From: Bilabrum cf. latius
Lineage: Eukaryota > Bigyra: Bicosoecida > Bigyra > Bicosoecida
DNA length: 64,000 nt
Assembly (NCBI GenBank): GCA_965178125.1
Contig: OZ237736.1
Coordinates: 1,054,001-1,118,000, forward strand
Reading direction: 5' to 3'
The notes under the pieces are model-generated. The model did no database searches. It was not told the DNA's origin and saw only the letters and a list, made by a program, of their open reading frames with translations. Positions 48,367 through 59,445 of the stretch are shown piece by piece. A program made the position numbers and the translations under genes. The number at the start of each line of letters is the position of its first letter. Position 1 is the first letter of the stretch.

Positions 48367-49680
48367 TTAAAGCAGCGAGACGCCGATCACGTTCGGATCA
48401 TCGAATGCAGTCACATGCTCAGTTACATCATCAGAGGCACTCGCTGGCTAGCGTTGATCACTATTGTCACCACCATCCCCTTGATTCTCATTCGAGCCCT
48501 CTGGGTCTTTGTCCAGCAGCGGCGCTCCCTCTTGGGTGGGAAGGCGCGGCGCTGTGCCGTCTGCCTCGGGTCCATGGCCCCCCCGCAGCACTGCGTCAGC
48601 CACGGCCAAAGAGACGAACGACAGCCCCACGAGGCCCATCCCGATACCCTCTAGCACGCCCACGTGCGCTCCTTGCCATGCGTCCACTGCGACGTTCAGC
48701 GGCAGGCCCATGATGGTCCCCACAGCGACGTACAGCGGATACGTGGTCGCGACACCGACGGCAATCGACAAGTTGAATGCCATGCCGGCGAGTGACGATA
48801 GAAGCTGCATGCCCCACGGGAAACTGCTCCATTCTACATGTTGCCATCCCGATTGCAGCACCGCCAGCACGATGGCCCAGCCAATGAGCAGCATGATGGC
48901 TCCAATGCTCGACAGAAGCAAGAATGCAAGTCGCACCGTAGAGGCTCCGTACACACGACGATAGAGGACCTTGTATGCAGCCGCTGCCAGTGCTGCGATA
49001 AGAGCTAAACCGCAACCGATAATGCTCCGGGTGCCAGACATGTGGAGCGGCCCCCCTGGCGCACCACTCGACGCTGTACCAAGGACAACCATGCCAGCCC
49101 CGCCGACTGCCAAGACTGCTGCGACAGCTCCTATCGCGACGTGTGGTGGGCGCTCCGATGGACTCAAAAAGCAGTAAGATAGTATGGCCACCCATGCGGG
49201 TGCCGTGTTAAACAAAGCGGTTACTATGCCGGCGTCCACCAAAGCCAAGCTTGAGATGTAGGAGATGTTGGCAATGCTCCACAGTAACCAGAATATGCTT
49301 GCAGTCCCGACCCACACTGGCCCGGAGGCTCGATTATGTGCCTCAACCATACACCTGTTTTCTGCTGGGGGCGTGTGTCGGCACTGGATTGCATTTCCAA
49401 GCTCGCTGAGAAACTGCGAGAGCTGCGCCCAATCCTGCGGTTCGCTCACAGATGACCTTGTAGACGCGCGATTCGAATCAAAGCTAGCATAAGTGCCATT
49501 AGAATCTAGCAGCGCAAGATAGCAAGGAAGATATAGCACGTGGAGAACGGTGCCAAGCACGGCCGAAAAAATGGGCGAAGCTTGATCCACTACCTTGGCG
49601 CTCAGCTACGTTGAGGCACACCATGTACATCCAATTGCAATAACTAGAATTAATCCAAGTATGTGTTGTCTGATATTCAT
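48367..49680 (-). CDS. EamA/SLC35F-like drug/metabolite transporter
   Basis: Single exon, 437 aa, starting MNIRQHILGLILVIAIG; two UAG codons (49 kb side and near 48450) and a UAA stop. About ten hydrophobic segments are visible, including FWLLWSIANISYISSLALVDAGIVTALFNTAPAWVA, the EamA-type motif, and GMAFNLSIAVGVATTYPLYVAVGTI. An Asn/Ser/Arg-rich lumenal loop of about 80 residues follows the second segment. The order resembles plant/fungal SLC35F-type proteins. Substrate unknown. Its stop is 122 bp from the convergent sulfatase stop. Confidence 0.85.
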
Positions 49681-49816
49681 TCTTCGTATTGTCCGTGGAT
49701 GAGCTGCAATCCGGTCGACGGCAACATTCCGAGTAGATCTGGGGATGCACCCGTAATTGTCGTCAACGCAGCAAGCGCGGGGACGCACCCCACGACGCAT
49801 CTAATTTTCCTTGCAA

Positions 49817-51836
49817 TCAAAGCTCCCTGCCGTTCGTCGCACCAGCCTTGGAGCGCAGCTCCTCCACATCGATGATGCCACAGGCAAACGCAGCAAGCAG
49901 CGCTGGCATCACAACGGAGACCGCACCAGCCAAGCACATCACAAAGCACCCAAGCCCCGACCACCAGCGGCGGGTACCAAACCTTGCTACCCCAGTAGCC
50001 GGTTGGCTGCCGTCGATCACAAGGTCGGTCGAGAGCCGATCTAGCCTCTGCCCGAGAGCGGTCCTCGAAAACTCGTCCACCACCCTCTACCTGCCAGCGG
50101 CACCCAGCTGCTTGGCGAGGCCGGAGCTCGATACCAATGCCTCCATCCGCGCTGCATACCCCGCTGGCCCCGTCAGCAGCTCAGCCTTGCCTCCCGTCCC
50201 ACTTCCGCTACTCGAACCAACCCCATCCCCGTCACCATGCCCACCAAATAGGCTGCCCTCGACCCCACCGCGTGACCTCGCCCGCCGCCTCCCACCCTTC
50301 TCCTTGCCCCAGCTTTGACCACCCTCTCCGCTCCTACTAGGCTCTTGCTCTTGCTCTTGCTGCTAAACCTCACTGCCCACATCCTCCCCCGCCGACTGCG
50401 CCAATCCAGCAGCGTACGCACCCGCCACCACGGCCCCGCCCGACGGAATCAGGTAACCGGTGACGCCGTGGCGAACCGTCTCGCAGGGTCCCCCGCTCCG
50501 GTCCGCAAGGACGGGGCAGCCCGCCTCCATGGCCTCCAGGGGAACAATACCAAAGTGCTCGTTGGGCGGTGTGTAGAGGACAGCTAAGGCACTATCAAGC
50601 AGCTGGACCTTCTGCTCGTCGCTGAACGAGCGCAGGAACTCCACCTGCGCGTCGGTTGTAAACGGTGCCTTCACGTCAGCCACGGTCAGTCCGGCGTCCA
50701 GCGCCATCTGCTTGAGCTCCTCGTGGTACTCTACGTTCTCGGCGACAGCTTCGTCGTATCCTCCGGCCACTACCAGCTTCACGCGCTTCCATGCCGCCTG
50801 TGATTCCACCAATTGTACTTCACTGGCCTCGTCCGTGCTGCCGTCCAAACTGGCACCGCCCGACGGAGAAGCCGCCAAGCCTTCCTGCACCCCACCTACC
50901 GCAGGCCTGCTTGCGCTCGACATCCTCTCATTCAGCTAGCACATGGCCTGCACCGCAATGTGCAGGGCCTTCTTTCGCTCAAACCGATTGATTGACAAGA
51001 ACACGTACCGGTCCCGGCCCGCGCTGGCGCCCTACTTTTTGCTGCCCTTGTGATGCTTGCCAGCGGCCGACGACTGCCCCTTGGCCTTGCTGCCCCTGCG
51101 GCGGGCCTGCGCGACCGCGGCTTGGTCGACACGGTCTTTGACAGGCACGCAAGGATACACGACTCCGACTGGGCTGTGCAGCGCAGAGGTCTGCACGAAG
51201 GTGCGCTCAATCACGCCTGCGGTAAACTTGCTGTTTGCAACGACCTTGTCTGCCATCGCGGTTGCGATGTCTTCGAACCAGTCGAATGGCAGCCGGTATA
51301 CCTTCTGCAGCAAACTTGCATGTGGGGCTAGCAGTTGATCGGGGAAATGACAATAGAAAAGAAGCCTGGAGTTTGGCGCTAGCACCCGCAGCACCGGAAG
51401 ATACGCGGAGACCTGGTCACACACGATCACGTCGTACCGATCATGCCAAAGGCACACGCAAACCGCAAGCCACATTGCACGAAGAATCGCGAACAATATA
51501 TGCAGCCGGTTGCTGATATGCCGCGGCAGATATCCATCGTACACGGTCACAGGAAAGTACGCACTGTTTCTGGTCTCCTAAAACGAGCGTTTCTCCTCAT
51601 ACCGCGAGGTGAACATATGAACATCATGACCCTGCAAAAGTTAAAGAGCAGGATGTTTGCCAGGATAGACGGTTGGCATCGAAGCGACAGCTGGGAGATT
51701 GACATCCAAACCGTATTCTTACCTGCTCGACCAGCCCAACCGCACAGTCGACGACAAGCCTTTCGGCACCACCCAGCCCGAGATCTGGATGCAGAAAGGC
51801 GATTTTAAGCTTTCGCCTCCGCAGCTCTTCTGGCAT
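49817..51836 (-). CDS. ALG2: ALG2 alpha-1,3/1,6-mannosyltransferase
   Basis: Two exons: 51836..51723 and 51631..49817 (642 aa), donor GTAAGA, phase 0. IAFLHPDLGLGGAERLVVDCAVGL, HFPDQLLA, VVANSKFTAGVI, INRFERKKALHIAVQAM, VAGGYDEAVAENVEYHEELK, FLRSFSDEQK and TPPNEHFGIVPLEAME correspond in order to human ALG2, a GT4 enzyme adding mannose 2 and 3 to the dolichol-linked oligosaccharide at the ER. The UAG at 50938-50936 replaces the Gln of the human EALVQL segment. Five UAG codons; the stop is UGA. It is about 225 residues longer than human ALG2: a basic insert (HHKGSKK), Ala/Ser-rich stretches and a Gly/Ser-rich C-terminal linker ending in a hydrophobic segment (FVMCLAGAVSVVMPALL). Confidence 0.92.
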
Positions 51837-52027
51837 TGCCAACGCTATGAGGCAACGTATTGGAGGCCCATTTGTGGATCCGATCAATTCTGCGGACCGT
51901 GAGGCATTCAGGACTCTGTGCAGCTTGGACGCCAACGAAGGATATTCTTCGACAGAATTTATTCGATTCTCCGTTACGATACCATAATTATCGAAAGCTC
52001 TTGCTAGGTCGGCGATACAGCGCCGCC

Positions 52028-55000
52028 ATGTCGGGCTCTCGTCCGGATGAGAAAGGCGACGAGCGAGATGGTGCGCATGTACCCGATTCCGGTGGATCCG
52101 CGGAAAAGAAAACTAAGTGGAAGCGAGTACGGCGCGGGGACAGAGGTAGAAACAGAGGGAATGGCTCCAAGAAACGATCCGGCGCTGGGGCTGCGGCCAG
52201 CGGGGGCGCGGCAGACCGACCAAGACGAGCAGATCGAGGAAAGCCAGGGGAAGAAGCGTCCGCACGTGCCCCACCCGAACCTCCCGTCAGCTCTGTAGTG
52301 CTAAGACACATGCAAGAGGCAGGGAATATTTCAAAGTTTCTGTCGAGGCGACCACCATTGGACTAGCTGGTACAGCGGAACATCGTACGTACACAGACTG
52401 GCGTAGACCCCTCGCTGACATCGATCGAGCTAGCAGTCCGCAGATAGATGGACAAGGATGCAATAAGTCGCGCGCTTAGGCACCGTCCATCCGCCGACGA
52501 CCTTCGCGCGCGGGGCATCCTCAAAGGTGAGCCTCGCATCTGCGCCTTGCCCGTGCCTGTTCGTAGATGTCCAGCACGATCCATCCATCCAGTTTCTTTT
52601 CTTCATTTAAACATGCACAGATGAAGGTTTCTCTGGTGTCCTGGTGCACCACCAGCTGCAGAGCCTACAGGACAAGCTGGCGCACCGCCCCGGGCTGGCA
52701 GAGCTCAGGCGTGCCTCCGTCCTGCGAGATGTGATGCTGTGGACCAGGCTGGACCTGCCGCAGTAGACGCCGCTGCCGCCCCGAAGCTGCCACACCGCTA
52801 CGCTGGTTGGACGCAAGGTATACGTCCTGGGTGGAATCTCAGAGTTTGGTATTTCCAGCGCGCCTGACGTCCTTGACATAGACTCGTCCTGCTGGATCCG
52901 CACCACGGTGTTCGGGTCGGATGGGTATCCCATGGCAGTGGGGCCCAGGGGGGAATCTGTACCGATCCGATCAGACGCCAGGCTTCCTGCCGCTGTCCCT
53001 GCTGCCCACCCACGAGTGGCTCCAGCCAGGTACAGCAGCCCGCCGCAGCCCCACGCACATGCACATGCACATGCACATGCACATGCACAGGCAGACTCTC
53101 ACCCCTTGCGGGCCAACTAGTCGAGCTCGCCTCCAGGGGCCAGCCCCTCTTCGGCGGACGCGCCAGGTGCCGCCGCAGGAGGGGCGGCAGGGGAGAGCAA
53201 TCCAAGCTCCGCCACTGCCAGTGGCTCCGCTCCTGTTCCTGCTCCTGCTCCTGCTGCAGCGCACAAAGGCGGCCAAGCAGAGGCACCCGTAGCTGCAGCA
53301 GTTCGTCCTGCAGGTAGACCCCCGCGAGTGCCGACGGAGCAAGGCAGCAAGCATTTGCGTGGGGGCGCCGCAGTTGCCGTGACGACAGCTCCGTCCTCCA
53401 CAACAGCCGGGGCTGCATTCATGCCGTCTCAAATCGCGTTGGAAACAGTACCGGTGCCGCGTTACGCCCACACTGCCGTTGCGTTCGGTAGGAGCATCTT
53501 GGTGTTTGGGGGATTCGGAGCGGGCCGGTGGCTCAATGACTTGTGGCTTCTGGATACAAGGAACAACTCTTGGAGGCCAGTGCAGGCGCGGGGCTCCCCG
53601 CCCGAACCTCGAGCAGCGCATGCGGCGGTGCGGTGCTCTGTCGACGGGAAGGATTCTATGCTCGTGGTCGGCGGCAACGATGGATCGAGCCTGTACGGCG
53701 ACGTGTGGCAGCTGGACACCACCACGCTGACTTGGATCAAGCTGCAGGTGAAGGGCACGAAGGTTCGCCCGAGGGCAGGGCACTCGCTCTCAGTTGTGGG
53801 CAACTTTGCCGTTTTGTTCGGTGGCAGCCGCGGGTGGAGCACAGAAACTTTCTCGGACGTGCTTGCTCTAGACTTGGCGAGAAAGACATGGCTCCGCGTG
53901 AATGCGTCTGGTCTGAGTCCGCCGGCAGCAAGGTCCGGGCATGGCACGTGCGCCATTGGGAATCGCGTGTTCATCTTTGGCGGGGGTGACAGCAAGTGCG
54001 TGTTCAACGACATGCACGTGATGGAGCTGGATGTGCCGGTCGGAGCTGCCGCCGGCCAAGAAGCTGCTGCCATTGCAGCTGCCCAGAGCCGTGGCACCAG
54101 GGTCCGGAGCGGGTCCAAGAGCGGCGGGAGGCGTCCTCAGCCCCGCTCTCGCATCAACGTGGCTTGGCTAGACGTGGAGGACACGGGCGGGATACCGTCG
54201 CCGCGATCAGGTCACACGCTGACCGCCGTTGGCGATGACCTGCTCCTGATTGGAGGGGCCACACCCGCTGGCCAGAGGTTCTCTGATGCCTACACGCTGG
54301 ACACAAGGTTTGCTGACTACTCCAGCAACAGGTCGCCGTAGGCACAGGCACCAGAAGCGGCCGCTTCAGCCGGTGCTGGTGCGGCAGATCCATCCTCTCA
54401 GGGAAGTGCGGGGCGAAATCGGCTCCAGTCTGCCGCCTCTGGCGCACCCAGCGGGGCACCTGCACCCGATGCTGCTGCTGCTGCGACTGGCACTGGCACT
54501 GGCACTGGCACTGGCACTGGCACTGGCACTGGCACTGGCAGCGGGGAAGACCCAAGCGACTGGCCGGCTGGCGGTGCCATTGATGCCCCCCTTGCGGGGG
54601 CAAGCGCTTCGAAAGTGCTCGCGAGCAGCACGGGGGGCGCGCCCCGAGTGAGGACAGCATCAGAGGACAGCTCCAGGACAGGCGCATCGCTGGCGAGCGC
54701 CGATCCGTCGCGAGAGTCTGCCGCTGCATCTGCGACAGAACCTGTGCGCTCGAGGTCCTACCGGGGTCAGGGGCGACCCCTCATCCGCGAGTCGCACCGC
54801 CTCGTCGCGGTGCAGTCGTGTGACGAGCTGTAGCAGGCCCTGGATCGGCTGCAGATGAGGGCCGGTGTGTTCCTTGGAGCAAGCGCTCTGGTGCACGCGG
54901 GCCGCGATTTTGGAGGCGAGCGTGGTGCTGCGGGGGTTGGCCCTAACCCCACCGTGGAGGAGTCTCCTAGTGTGTCGCCAGACCTCTCTGCATTGGCTGA

Positions 55001-55406
55001 CGCTGACATCGCCAGGAGGGGCGGTGCAGGGCTAGAGACCCCCCCACGCGTGCGGGGGGACCAATGCAGCGGGGGGAGCTTGGCGCTAGCTCATGCCGGG
55101 GGGGGCACGGGGCACTGGCCGGGGTAGGCATCTGGGGCAGGGGTGCAGGGTCAGGTGACTGCGGGGCCCGGCTTTGCGCCATCGGTGCACGGGGCAGGTG
55201 CTCAGGCTGGGCACCAAGCCCGGCTGTCTGCTCGCCTGGCGCTCGAGGCGATGAGACGATCTGTGGACGAGCGGTATAGGTCTGTTCTAGCGCATGTTCA
55301 GTAGCAGCGCCTGGTAGCCCTTGGAGAAATCGATGCTACAATCAGATACGTTGACGCGACGTTTGCCGCTGATGGGGTTGGAGCAGCTGGCAGTCCGCCC
55401 GGTTGA
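52028..55406 (+). CDS. RPEL-repeat / kelch-propeller protein
   Basis: Two exons: 52028..52526 and 52621..55406 (1094 aa), donor GTGAGC. After a basic Gly/Arg/Lys-rich N-terminus, three RPEL motifs are seen: FLSRRPPLD-UAG-LVQR, ISRALRHRPSADDLRARGIL and a third, LAHRPGLAELRRASVL. RPEL repeats bind G-actin. Kelch repeats follow: SCHTATLVGRKVYVLGG, then from about residue 440 PRYAHTAVAFGRSILVFGG, RAAHAAVRC, RAGHSLSVVGNFAVLFGG, RSGHGTCAIGNRVFIFGG and RSGHTLTAVGDDLLLIGG. The C-terminal 350 residues are Gly/Ala/Ser-rich with Gly-Thr and Ala-His dipeptide repeats. Eight UAG codons, UGA stop. Probably an actin-linked signalling or transcription regulator (inference). Confidence 0.82.
53055..53090 (+). 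repeat. GCACAT hexanucleotide repeat (Ala-His)
   Basis: Five GCACAT units and one GCACAG, in frame in the RPEL-kelch gene, coding Ala-His dipeptides. The tract sits in a linker between the first kelch-like motif and the main propeller. Confidence 0.95.
54489..54536 (+). repeat. GGCACT hexanucleotide repeat (Gly-Thr)
   Basis: Eight GGCACT units in frame near the C-terminus of the RPEL-kelch protein, coding alternating Gly and Thr. The multiple-of-six unit preserves the frame through slippage. Confidence 0.95.
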
Positions 55407-55716
55407 TGTGAGGCGAGTGAGACATCGACTCAAGGACTTATTGAGGTGTGTAAGAAGCCTTCTTTTGTTTCGCAAGGCACCTGGTGTCATTCCTGCGCGC
55501 GTCGGGTGGAAAACACCACAATGCGAACGTTCTCCAGCGAACCGCAATAATGATGGAGCGGTTTCAGGGCGGGTAGTCACCGTTCGTACTGGGGTTCATA
55601 GCCTCTAAAGCAAGTATTCATTCGCGCCTACAGTATAAATCTGTGTGTACCTAGCTACTTTTCCCGGAATTGAGCATTACTTAGATTTAAGAACGACACG
55701 ATCGGCCCGTGGCATC
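55407..55716 (+). other. Intergenic region, 310 bp
   Basis: Lies between the UGA of the RPEL-kelch gene and the ATG of the PX-AGC kinase. It must contain the kinase promoter. A TATAAAT-like string occurs near 55635, about 80 bp upstream of the ATG, but I cannot show that it is used. Confidence 0.4.
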
Positions 55717-58700
55717 ATGACAGACCGGGGTGACGGCGACGTTCCTCAAGACGAAGCCATGGACATGGGAGGTTTTGCAGTGCGAGACCTTGATAACGGC
55801 TAGATTAGTGAAATTATCGACGCTGGTTCCAGGTGAGCCGCCCACCGTCCCATGTGACTTCGACTGCTAGCTGCGATTTCTCTGCACATTCCTCTGCGAA
55901 TTTAGCTCCACCCACACTAGCAGCTCTTCGCAAACGCCACTGCACGCCATGTACTCGGTCGAAGAGCACAGGATCATTGATGAATCTAATGGTGAGCTCT
56001 GCACCGCACGGAGGCAACAACGAAGAAACGCCAAGTTGGTCGACGGGTTGCGGGCTTGTTGCCTGCTGCGCAGCAAAGATGCTGCACCGCAGTTCACGCC
56101 TTTCACTGAATTTTAGTATTTTTATTTGAGCAGGTGACGAACCTGCTTCCGGTGGCTCTTCTGGCGAGACCGTGCGACCGTACCTGTCCTATGGCGATGC
56201 TATTGAAGTCGAAGTAGTCGGGAACGGGATCGCCAGAGATAGCAGAGGACCGTTTACAGCATATTGCATACGAGTACGGCGGCACACCGCGGGGGGATTC
56301 CAGGAGTGGTTTGTCTACAAGCGGTATTCACAGTTTCGGGACCTGAAGTACTACCTTCGGCTTCACAAAGCTATTGAGGTTCCGTGCGAGTTCCCTGGCA
56401 AGCGGGTTTGGAACATTTTCGAGAGGGAATTCCTCTCGCAAAGGCAGGCGGCCTTGGGGCTGTGGATGAGTAGCATGCTTCGGTGCCGGCGGCTGCCGGG
56501 CGCGGGCGCCACCCCGGAACCGCCCCCGAGCCCTGCCCTGGTGGCCCGCGCTGCCTCCATGTCGAGGCGGCCTTGCGAGATGCTAGCGTACAGGTAGGTC
56601 ATTCAGTTTCTCTGCGAAGACACGGAAGTGCCGCCTGAGTATAGCGGGGGCATACCCTCCGCGCGGTCTGCAGGAGGGGGCGCGGGCGCTGCAGAGGGCA
56701 AATCGGACGACGGCTCGGCATCGGGCGCCGCGCGCGCACCGGCTGCAGCCGCTGCCAGCCCGGCGCAACCAAGCCCTGCCCTTCCCTCTACTGCTGCAGC
56801 GGCACTGCCTTCCTCTGGCGTCACAGGCTCGGGCTCGGGCTCGAGCTCTAGGACTGGTCCTAGGGTCGCGGGCCCTCGGTCCAGGGGCCCTCCCCAGTCC
56901 TCCTCTCGAGTGCCGGGGGCGGCGGCAGGCGGCTCAGGCTCCAGGGGTCCACCGCTCCCCAAACGCAAGACTAAGCGGTCTGCGATCGGAGTGGAATCCT
57001 TCGACTACCTGAAGGTGGTGGGCAAGGGGGCCTTCGGCAAGGTGCTGGTGGTGCGCAAGAAGGACACGGGGAAGGTTTACGCCATGAAGGTGCTGGAGAA
57101 GCAGAGCATCATCAAGAGGAAGCAGGTCGCGCACACGCAGACGGAGCGGAGGGTCCTCGGATTTACCCGGCACAGCTTTATCGTGGGGCTTCACTTTGCC
57201 TTCTAGAACAAGGAGAGACTGTTCTTCGTCCTGGACTACTGCGCGGGAGGCGAGCTCTTCTTCCACCTGTCGAGGCTGGGCAGGTTTCAGGAGCCCATGG
57301 CGCGCTTCTACACGGCAGAGCTGGTCCTGGCGCTGGAGCACCTGCACAACAAGGGCGTGGTGTACAGGGACCTCAAGCCCGAGAACGTGCTGCTGGACGC
57401 CAAAGGACACATCAGGCTGGCGGACTTTGGCCTATCCAAGGAAGGCGTCAACTCTGCTCTTGCGGGAACCACGTCGTTCTGCGGCACGCCCGAGTACCTG
57501 GCGCCCGAGATCCTCGACAGGCAGCCTGGAGGGTACGGCAACGCCGTGGACTGGTGGTCCCTAGGCATGCTGCTGTACGAGATGCTCACTGGCTTGCCCC
57601 CTTGGTACACCAAGGACCGCAAGAAGCTCTACGCGAAACTGCGGTCTGCGCCCCTCGTGTTCCCTGACTACGTCGGTGGCGTGGCTCGCGATTTGATTGC
57701 CGGTCTCCTGGACCGCGATCCGCTGAAACGGCTGGGGTCGGGCCCCTCTGGCTCGAACGACATCAAGGGGCACCCTTTCTTCCGCAAGATCGACTGGTCT
57801 AGGCTGCTCAAGAGAGAGCTGCGACCCCCGCTGCAGCCTGTCAGCTCGAGGGCGAGCGGCGCAGACACGGGCAACTTCGACAAGGAGTTCACGGAGCTAG
57901 ACGTTGAGAAGGAGCTCAAGTCCAAGCACGGGCTGAGGAGAGACAAGCCGAGCGATGACCCAGAGAAAAAGAAGAAGGAGTACCGCCAGCAGGCACGGCT
58001 AGCGAGGGCTGGTCCCGGTGCCAACGCGAGCGACAGTGACGGCAGCCCTGGGTCTATTCGGAGGGCCAGCTCCGCTTCCACCACCATGCCTTACTTTAAG
58101 GACTTTACCTTTGAGGCCGGCAACGAGCTGCGGAGGGGCTCCAGGGCCGGGTCGTACGCCAGCCCCCTGGTGCCGAGCGACCTGCTGAGGCACGCGAGCC
58201 GCACCTCCTCGCCCAGCTTTGGCCCGCTGGATGCCATGGGGCAGGCCATCGGAGGTGCAGGCGTGGGATTGGGCTCGGGCTCTGGCACGGGGGGTTCGCC
58301 TAGGGCTGAAGGGGTGCTGCGAGCCGCCCCAGCGCGAGAAACCTCCGAGCTGGGCATGATGGCGGGTGGAAGCGAGGGCCAGACCGGCGTGGACGACCTC
58401 GTGGGAATGCACCTGCGGCCCAGCCCCGACTTGGGCCCTGGCAGCGCACCCCTAGGGCCCCCGGGAGCGGGGCACGCGAGCATGCTGCCGCCCTCGGCTG
58501 CTGGCTCTGTTCGCTCCCAGCCCCCACCTCCACCCCCTGTCGAACGCGAAGCAGAGGAGCGGCCCATCTCACCGGGCCTGGCCGCCGCCATGCAGAGCCA
58601 CCCGTCCGGCGCGGCCAGGAGGCATGCAGGCGGGCTGGGTTCGGGCAGGGCCGCTGGGGCGCGTGCAGGCAGCGGGCGGACGGCGGGCGGGCTGGCGTCG

Positions 58701-58955
58701 CCGCTGTCCTCCAACGGAACGGCGGGGACAAGGGTGCGGACCAGGCCGCAGATGCCGCGCAGCGGCGTGCTTCGCATGGGGCTGCGCACCTCCCCTGGTC
58801 AAGGGCGGGGTGCGGCTGCGCCATCCAGCGGGGGGCAAAGCACCCTCGGTTCGCGCGGGGGTTAGCGGCCAGGCCCGCGAGGGCTTGGTGGGCTGGCTGG
58901 TGTGATGGGTGGCAACGCGCGGCGGGCTGGCGGGGCCGGCAGAGGCGGCACATGA
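55717..58955 (+). CDS. PX-domain AGC Ser/Thr protein kinase
   Basis: Three exons: 55717..55832, 55924..55991, 56134..58955 (1001 aa); donors GTGAGC twice. The 68-nt middle exon is required to keep frame. A PX domain spans about residues 70-217 (FVYKRYSQFRDL, FPGKRVWNIFEREF), which would bind phosphoinositides. After a Ser/Ala/Pro-rich linker the kinase domain runs from about 347 to 630: GKGAFGKV, AMKVLEK (catalytic Lys), YRDLKPENVLLD, ADFGLSKEG and TTSFCGTPEYLAPE, the typical AGC activation segment. A hydrophobic motif, FKDFTFE, lies near residue 713, then a disordered tail. Resembles SGK3-type enzymes. UAG at 57204-57206 stands for the Gln of the LHFAFQ motif; four UAG codons in all; UGA stop. 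Confidence 0.9.
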
Positions 58956-59445
58956 GTCTGCGGCGATGCGATGCGAGGCCAGGTGGGGTAAGCGAGCTAG
59001 GAAGCGAGCTTAATGGTGCTGTTGGTGTCACGGTACGGTGTGACATCTGTCTTGTAGATCTCGATAATATCCGCGCTTGGCCTCAAGCAGCCGTTGGAAA
59101 TTGGCGCTGAAAGGTCATGCGCGCGCTGGCGCCATGCGAGTTGGGCCACACTTGTGCTTCGCTGCATGCAATGCCATTCGTTGCATTGCATCGCAGCGCT
59201 GCACACGCTGCCGCGGTGGAAGTCGTGCCGACCCAAGCATCGTGAGGTGCTTCTTGCGCGCTTCTGCTTCGTGCAGCCCTGTGTTGCCGCTCCATGGACT
59301 GCTATCAGCGTTCGTTAGTCTTCGGATCTGAAACCGTGTATAGATTATGCTGAACCAATTACTGGCGCCATACACAATGATTCGAGCAAGACACGCGCAG
59401 GAATACACAACAAGCACACTGACTAGATGCCTTGCGTTTGCTCGA
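58956..59445. other. Intergenic region between convergent genes, 490 bp
   Basis: Between the kinase stop and the ATG101 stop. On the minus strand a short frame ends ADIIEIYKTDVTPYRD and could be an exon fragment, but its upstream extension has no family match and it would overlap the kinase 3' end. I see no tRNA or snRNA fold. Confidence 0.35.

Noticed and set aside
53055-54536. Tandem repeats as CRISPR or satellite arrays
   Set aside because: They are short perfect hexanucleotide repeats in coding frame without spacers.
56595-56610. A tiny intron at the CAG/GTAGGT string in the PX-kinase gene
   Set aside because: It would be about 13 nt, far below all other introns, and the frame continues naturally with UAG as Gln.
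59037-59320. Plus-strand cysteine-rich frame between the kinase and ATG101
   Set aside because: No start, no family similarity, and composition typical of non-coding GC-rich sequence.
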